Assembly (NCBI GenBank): GCA_024225895.1
Contig: JAAEMC010000431.1
Location: 1-10,975 of the forward strand
Length of the DNA stretch: 10,975 nt
Source of the DNA: Desulfobacteraceae bacterium
Lineage (GTDB): Bacteria > Desulfobacterota > Desulfobacteria > Desulfobacterales > Desulfobacteraceae
Reading direction: 5' to 3'
Shown here: positions 7,722 to 10,975 of the stretch, one piece after another
Numbering within the stretch: the first letter of the stretch is position 1
Layout: each line of letters opens with the position of its first letter
Program-made: the position numbers and the translations under genes
The notes under the pieces: generated by a model
Told to the model about the DNA's origin: nothing
What the model saw: only the letters and a program-made list of their open reading frames with translations
The model's database searches: none

Positions 7722-8558
7722 TTACACCACTTCAATATGCCAGGGTTCAAACCGGACACCAAGATCATTATCGCGTTCATATCTGAATTTTAAATATCCT
7801 AAATCGGTTAATTTTTTATAGACATCGGTCTTTGTAAAACGTTTGGTGAAATTATGGATGCCATATCCTTTTTTCCCGACATCAAAATCCCCGACACCAT
7901 GGAAGGAATAACCCGGGGGCGCCAGAGACCGGGATGCCATGGAAAGGTTCCCCTGGCTTTTTCTTGCTTTGTCCAAAAAGAGCAGAAATTGCTTCATAAC
8001 GCTTCGGACACCAGATGTCAGAATAACCTGATTTCCCACTTCTTTTTTTATGGTCTTATACACCTCAATGGGACGTCCACGGTATAGGCAGTGGCCTGTA
8101 TAAGGAATTTTCTTCACCTCTTTTTTAACGATTTTTCCGGTAATTGTTTTAATGGGTTTCTCAGACATTAAACCATATTCACTCACCCGGGAGTAAAAAA
8201 TCATTTCAAGGAAAGCAAGCTCCTGTTTTGAAAAGGCGCCCACAGCGGTATAAGATTTTGAAATTTTTACGGCATCATCAAAATTCAATAAACAAAAATT
8301 TCCGTACCCAACGGTTTTTTGGACCCTTTTGAGGCGTTTAAGGGAGGCTTCTAAAAGCAGCATATCTTTTTTTTCAAGAAAAATATCATCGTTGTAGTCT
8401 GTGTCAAAAAGCCTGTTTTTTATTAACCGGTCTTTAATATGGGAATCAAAAGAGGGGAGATGATTTTTTATAAAATCAGGCGGCTTTGCAAAGACCAGTG
8501 GTGCATTGGCTATGGAAAGAAAGAATGCAGCTTGTTTTAAAAAGGCTCGTCTGTTCAT
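7722..8558 (-). CDS. M15-family (VanY/DdcY-like) D-alanyl-D-alanine or LD-carboxypeptidase
   Basis: A 278-residue predicted periplasmic zinc peptidase of the M15 fold, a family that removes terminal D-amino acids from peptidoglycan stem peptides or resistance precursors. The N-terminus MNRRAFLKQAAFFLSIANA has a twin-arginine-like motif, a hydrophobic core and an AxA-type cleavage end near residue 24, so Tat or Sec export is likely. The active-site motifs are in family order: SGVRS (182-186, Arg185), SFHGVGDFD (218-226, zinc ligands His220 and Asp226) and EPWHIE (271-276, catalytic Glu271 and zinc ligand His274). The region between about residues 25 and 150 is not recognised and may position the enzyme. 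No good Shine-Dalgarno precedes the ATG. A near-consensus promoter lies at 8622-8594. The M99 gene follows after 10 bases, so both enzymes are probably made together. Whether it is a DD- or LD-carboxypeptidase cannot be decided here. Confidence 0.9.
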   Translation of the reverse strand: MNRRAFLKQAAFFLSIANAPLVFAKPPDFIKNHLPSFDSHIKDRLIKNRLFDTDYNDDIFLEKKDMLLLEASLKRLKRVQKTVGYGNFCLLNFDDAVKISKSYTAVGAFSKQELAFLEMIFYSRVSEYGLMSEKPIKTITGKIVKKEVKKIPYTGHCLYRGRPIEVYKTIKKEVGNQVILTSGVRSVMKQFLLFLDKARKSQGNLSMASRSLAPPGYSFHGVGDFDVGKKGYGIHNFTKRFTKTDVYKKLTDLGYLKFRYERDNDLGVRFEPWHIEVV

Positions 8559-8593
8559 TTGTCAATTTATTAAAACAACTCATGGTTAGCTAT

Positions 8594-8622
8594 CTTATAT
8601 TACAATACATACTGTCTGCCAA
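8594..8622 (-). promoter_or_regulatory. predicted sigma70-type promoter of the M15-M99 operon
   Basis: On the minus strand, TTGGCA (8622-8617) and TATAAG (8599-8594) are spaced by 17 bases. The predicted start is near 8587, leaving a leader of about 29 bases before ATG 8558. Position and orientation fit the peptidase operon. Confidence 0.55.
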
Positions 8623-8774
8623 AATAATATATTTCTTCTTCTGATTCAAGTGAAAAGTCAAAGCTGCAGGGGATTACAGAAATTGAATACCATAATATAT
8701 TTATGACCGGTTGAGGCCGTTTGCAGCACCCGCCTGAAAATGACCGGAAACCCACTTTCCATTCCAGTGAATAA

Positions 8775-8803
8775 TTGTTATAGCACCTTATAGGTATTAT
8801 AAT
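8775..8803 (+). promoter_or_regulatory. predicted sigma70-type promoter of the hybrid kinase gene
   Basis: TTGTTA (8775-8780) and a perfect TATAAT (8798-8803) are 17 bases apart. The predicted start near 8810 falls on a perfect inverted repeat, TGCGA-AA-TCGCA (8809-8820), that could be an operator half-site pair or a small 5' hairpin. The kinase ATG is at 8840. Confidence 0.6.
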
Positions 8804-8808
8804 AACCC

Positions 8809-8820
8809 TGCGAAATCGCA
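8809..8820. repeat. short perfect inverted repeat at the predicted kinase transcription start
   Basis: TGCGAAATCGCA has two 5-base arms separated by 2 bases. It sits right after the -10 box of the kinase promoter, about 20 bases before the ATG. It may be a protein-binding site or a 5'-terminal stem, but it is short enough to be chance. Confidence 0.35.
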
Positions 8821-8839
8821 AAGAATAATTGATTTTGAT

Positions 8840-10663
8840 ATGATAACGCTAAGCCCTGCTGAAAAACAGGTTGTAGAACACCCTGCCATTGTTAAATCGA
8901 TCCTTTTGGCTCTGGTGCCGGTAATTTCAGCCTTTGCTGTCATGACCAGTATCAACGGACGATATCTGGCTTCTGGATTATTGGCTGTCGAGTTGATTTT
9001 TTTTCTGGTCATTTTATTTAGCTTCAGAAGACCATTGGCCGATGAAACCAGAATTTATATTTACCGCAATGTTTTCCGGACTCAGATCATTTTATTAGGT
9101 GCATATCTGGTTTTTGTCGTAGGCGTACAGCATCGCCTGGAAGTCAGTCCCTGGAGTTTTATTTTTATTTTCCTTTTATCCTTGTGGCTACCGAACCGTT
9201 TCGGCGGTGCTATTGCCGTTTTTTTTAACCTTTTGCTCTGGGGGCTTATGTTCTGGCCTGATCCCTCCGTGTTTCAGGAAAACAGGGACTATCTGATACG
9301 TTTTTTGATTGCCCTGGCCACGCTCAGTATGCTTGCATTGAGTACGGTTTCAATCCGGAAAGCCTATCTTGAAAAATTATTCCAGGCCAGGGAAAAGCTA
9401 AAGGCTTCAGAAAAAAAATATAAAGAACAAAGCCGCCAGCTGACAGCCGAAATCCAACAGCGGGATCGGGTTGAAAAACGGCTCCACCATGCCATTAAGA
9501 TGGAAACAGTGGGCAAAGTGGCTGCAGGTGTTGCCCATGACCTGAATAATACCCTTTCCGCAATTGTCACCTATCCGGATATGATACTTATGGATATGGC
9601 GCAAGATCACCGCTTGAGAAAGCCCTTGACCACTATCCGAAAATCCGGGTTGAGAGCGGCGGCTATTGTGGAGGATCTGCTGGCCCTTTCCCGTAGGGGC
9701 GTGGCGAAAGCTATTGCCATGGACCTTCGTCAGATCGTCGAGGACTATATTCACAGCCCTGAGTTCATGCAGCTTAAGGACGAACACCCATCCATAAATC
9801 TGATCCCTGTTTTAAATAACCATCCCATGGTCGTCAAAGGATCTCCCATTCATATTTCCAAGACCTTGATGAATCTGGTTGTCAATGCGGCAGAAGCCAT
9901 GCCGGACGGCGGGACGATTCAGGTGAAGGTTGATATCCGTAACATAGAAGCCCCTGTAAAACTGAGAGTGGATGTACAGGGTGTGGACGTTATCCCTCAG
10001 GGTGAGTATGTGAGTCTTTCAGTCATTGATACGGGAACCGGGATCGCACCGGATGATCTTGAGTCTATTTTTGAGCCGTTCTATACCCGTAAAGTAATGG
10101 GGAGAAGCGGTACCGGGCTGGGGATGGCGTTGGTCCTTGGCGTGGTTAATGATCACAACGGTTATATTCAAATGGATTCCCAACAACAGAAAGGAACCTG
10201 CGTGAATTTATATTTCCCGAAATCCGATGACCCGATAGATGAAACCTTTACGGAAACCAATATTTCGGATCTTTCGGGCAGCAACGAAAAAATCCTGGTT
10301 GTTGATGATGAACCAGATCAGCGGATGTTGGCCGAAAAGCTGCTGAAAAGGATGGGATACACGGTTTATACCTGCTCTTCAGGTGAAGATAGTATCGCAT
10401 TTTTAAATGACAAGCCCGTGGATCTTGTCATCATGGATATTCTCATGGCGCCCGGAATGGATGGTGTCGCCGCTGCCCAAGAGATCCGAAGCCGGCTGCC
10501 TGATCAACCCATCCTTTTTATGACCGGGTTTTCTGAAGCCGACCGGCTGGATCTGGCACGGAAATTGGGCAAAGGGCCTTGCCTGCTCAAACCTTATACC
10601 CTGGAAAGCATTGGAAAATCTGTTCAAGAAAGGCTTAAAAGTTCTTCATTATCCTATCCCTAA
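8840..10663 (+). CDS. membrane-bound hybrid sensor histidine kinase with C-terminal receiver domain
   Basis: A 607-residue sensor kinase that should autophosphorylate a histidine and pass the phosphate to its own receiver. The N-terminus has about six membrane helices (residues 17-37, 42-62, 80-97, 104-117, 121-139 and 151-170) with very short loops, so sensing is probably within the membrane. No periplasmic or PAS sensor domain is visible. A charged coiled coil (about 172-220) leads to the DHp domain with phospho-acceptor His233 (GVAHDLNNTLSAI). The ATPase domain has N-box LMNLVVNAAEAMPDGG (343-358), G1 DTGTG (397-401), F-box FEPFYTRK (411-418) and G2 GRSGTGLGMAL (421-431). The receiver (about 483-600) has acidic Asp489/Asp490, phospho-acceptor Asp533 (IMDILMAPGMDG), Thr562 and Lys584 (LLKPYT), so it looks active. 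No separate response regulator or phosphotransfer gene follows. ATG 8840 lacks a clear Shine-Dalgarno but fits the promoter ahead of it. Signal unknown. Confidence 0.95.
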   Translation: MITLSPAEKQVVEHPAIVKSILLALVPVISAFAVMTSINGRYLASGLLAVELIFFLVILFSFRRPLADETRIYIYRNVFRTQIILLGAYLVFVVGVQHRLEVSPWSFIFIFLLSLWLPNRFGGAIAVFFNLLLWGLMFWPDPSVFQENRDYLIRFLIALATLSMLALSTVSIRKAYLEKLFQAREKLKASEKKYKEQSRQLTAEIQQRDRVEKRLHHAIKMETVGKVAAGVAHDLNNTLSAIVTYPDMILMDMAQDHRLRKPLTTIRKSGLRAAAIVEDLLALSRRGVAKAIAMDLRQIVEDYIHSPEFMQLKDEHPSINLIPVLNNHPMVVKGSPIHISKTLMNLVVNAAEAMPDGGTIQVKVDIRNIEAPVKLRVDVQGVDVIPQGEYVSLSVIDTGTGIAPDDLESIFEPFYTRKVMGRSGTGLGMALVLGVVNDHNGYIQMDSQQQKGTCVNLYFPKSDDPIDETFTETNISDLSGSNEKILVVDDEPDQRMLAEKLLKRMGYTVYTCSSGEDSIAFLNDKPVDLVIMDILMAPGMDGVAAAQEIRSRLPDQPILFMTGFSEADRLDLARKLGKGPCLLKPYTLESIGKSVQERLKSSSLSYP

Positions 10664-10831
10664 GTCCGAAAAATAGATCAGTCTTTGTTTTTTTTGTTTT
10701 ATTGAACAATAAGGTGGCATCGGGATTTGAGGTAAGATTCTTGTGAATCAGTCATGTTTTTATGCAACGTTGGGGTTATTTCTGGGTGGCGATGTGTTTA
10801 AAATTTACAGCAAGGATGATAACATTTTCAC

Positions 10832-10865
10832 TATTGGGGCAGAAATTAAAGGAAAATCCCCAATA
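10832..10865 (+). promoter_or_regulatory. inverted repeat enclosing the ribosome-binding site of the Nudix remnant
   Basis: TATTGGGG (10832-10839) and CCCCAATA (10858-10865) are perfect complements. They enclose an 18-base loop that contains the AAAGGA ribosome-binding site (10848-10853), and the stem reaches the A of the ATG. Such a stem could limit translation of the following gene. It is not followed by a T-run, so it is not a terminator. Confidence 0.35.
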
Positions 10866-10975
10866 TGATTAAAAGACCGGCAGTGGGTGTGGCTGTTATT
10901 CTCATCCAAAATGTGAAAATTGGGAGTGGTTTGACTGGAATGATTTGCCAAGACCATTATTCTTGTCTTTGAAAA
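10865..10975 (+). pseudogene. Nudix hydrolase remnant with internal deletion (runs off the window)
   Basis: ATG 10865 opens with MIKRPAVGVAVIL, the typical start of small Nudix hydrolases of the NUDT15/MutT-like group, which clean up modified nucleotides. An AAAGGA ribosome-binding site lies 11 bases upstream. From about 10903 the same DNA, read in another frame, gives KCENWEWFDWNDLPRPLF and stays open to the window end. That matches the C-terminal WxWFxWDxLPxPLF signature of these enzymes. In intact relatives roughly 80-95 residues, including the Nudix box GX5EX7REUXEEXGU, lie between the two parts; here they are missing. Continuing in the ATG frame yields only unrelated residues and stops at TGA 10970-10972. 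The simplest reading is an internal deletion that also shifted the frame, leaving an inactive gene. The family assignment rests on remembered consensus. Confidence 0.65.

Noticed and set aside
7712..7780. Longer start of the M99 gene at 7780
   Set aside because: The extra 23 residues are not signal-like and overlap the end of the M15 gene. ATG 7711 gives a clean signal peptide.
8600..8821. 73-residue minus-strand open frame in the divergent intergenic region
   Set aside because: It overlaps both predicted promoters, has no ribosome-binding site and no recognised domain.
10664..10720. Possible rho-independent terminator after the kinase (T-runs near 10686-10700)
   Set aside because: The only stem next to the T-run (AGA-TCAG-TCT) is three base pairs plus mismatches, too weak to call.
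10775..10975. Minus-strand frame open from the right edge toward about 10816
   Set aside because: About 55 codons with histidine- and serine-rich composition and no family signal. The plus strand there carries clear Nudix signatures, so the minus frame is a shadow.
1..10975. CRISPR arrays, tRNA or rRNA genes, insertion sequences, integrases
   Set aside because: No regular spaced repeats, no cloverleaf sequence, no transposase or integrase motifs were seen on either strand.

Overview
The window looks like chromosome of a Gram-negative, moderately AT-rich bacterium. A sulfate-reducing member of the Desulfobacterota (Desulfobacterales-like) is my best guess. The grounds are the soluble uroporphyrinogen-decarboxylase/corrinoid-methyltransferase-type gene, the hybrid sensor kinase whose receiver carries a 'PGMDG' loop, and the overall gene style. 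The organism is inferred and was not checked against any database.

Layout. (1) 112-1266 (+): a UroD/MtaA-family gene interrupted by an in-frame TAA at 997-999. The same frame continues with good family sequence to 1266, so this looks like a recent nonsense lesion rather than a frameshift. (2) 5908-1279 (-): a four-gene MacAB-like ABC export operon in the order ATPase, FtsX/MacB-type permease 1, permease 2, HlyD/MacA-type periplasmic adaptor, with a near-consensus promoter at 6017-5989. It converges on the UroD gene with only 12 bases between them. (3) 5909-6328: a 420-base gap with that promoter and two short coding-like stretches of unknown origin. (4) 8558-6329 (-): a two-gene cell-wall operon, an M15 (VanY/DdcY-like) metallopeptidase with a twin-arginine-like leader followed 10 bases later by an M99 (Csd4-like) carboxypeptidase with the atypical glutamine zinc ligand. 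(5) 8559-8839: a divergent intergenic region with two good sigma70-type promoters, one for the peptidase pair and one for the kinase. (6) 8840-10663 (+): a six-TM hybrid histidine kinase with a C-terminal receiver domain. (7) 10865-10975 (+): a Nudix hydrolase remnant in which the family N-terminus is joined, out of frame, to sequence resembling the family C-terminal part, so the Nudix box is missing.

How the parts work together. The ABC operon should build an inner-membrane, ATP-driven pump with a periplasmic adaptor, needing a TolC-like outer-membrane channel encoded elsewhere. The M15 and M99 enzymes are both predicted to trim peptidoglycan stem peptides in the periplasm and may affect cell curvature or wall recycling, by analogy with Helicobacter Csd proteins. 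The kinase faces the peptidase operon across a shared control region, but a regulatory link is only a possibility. Both ends of the window carry broken metabolic genes, which suggests either local gene decay or sequence errors that should be excluded.
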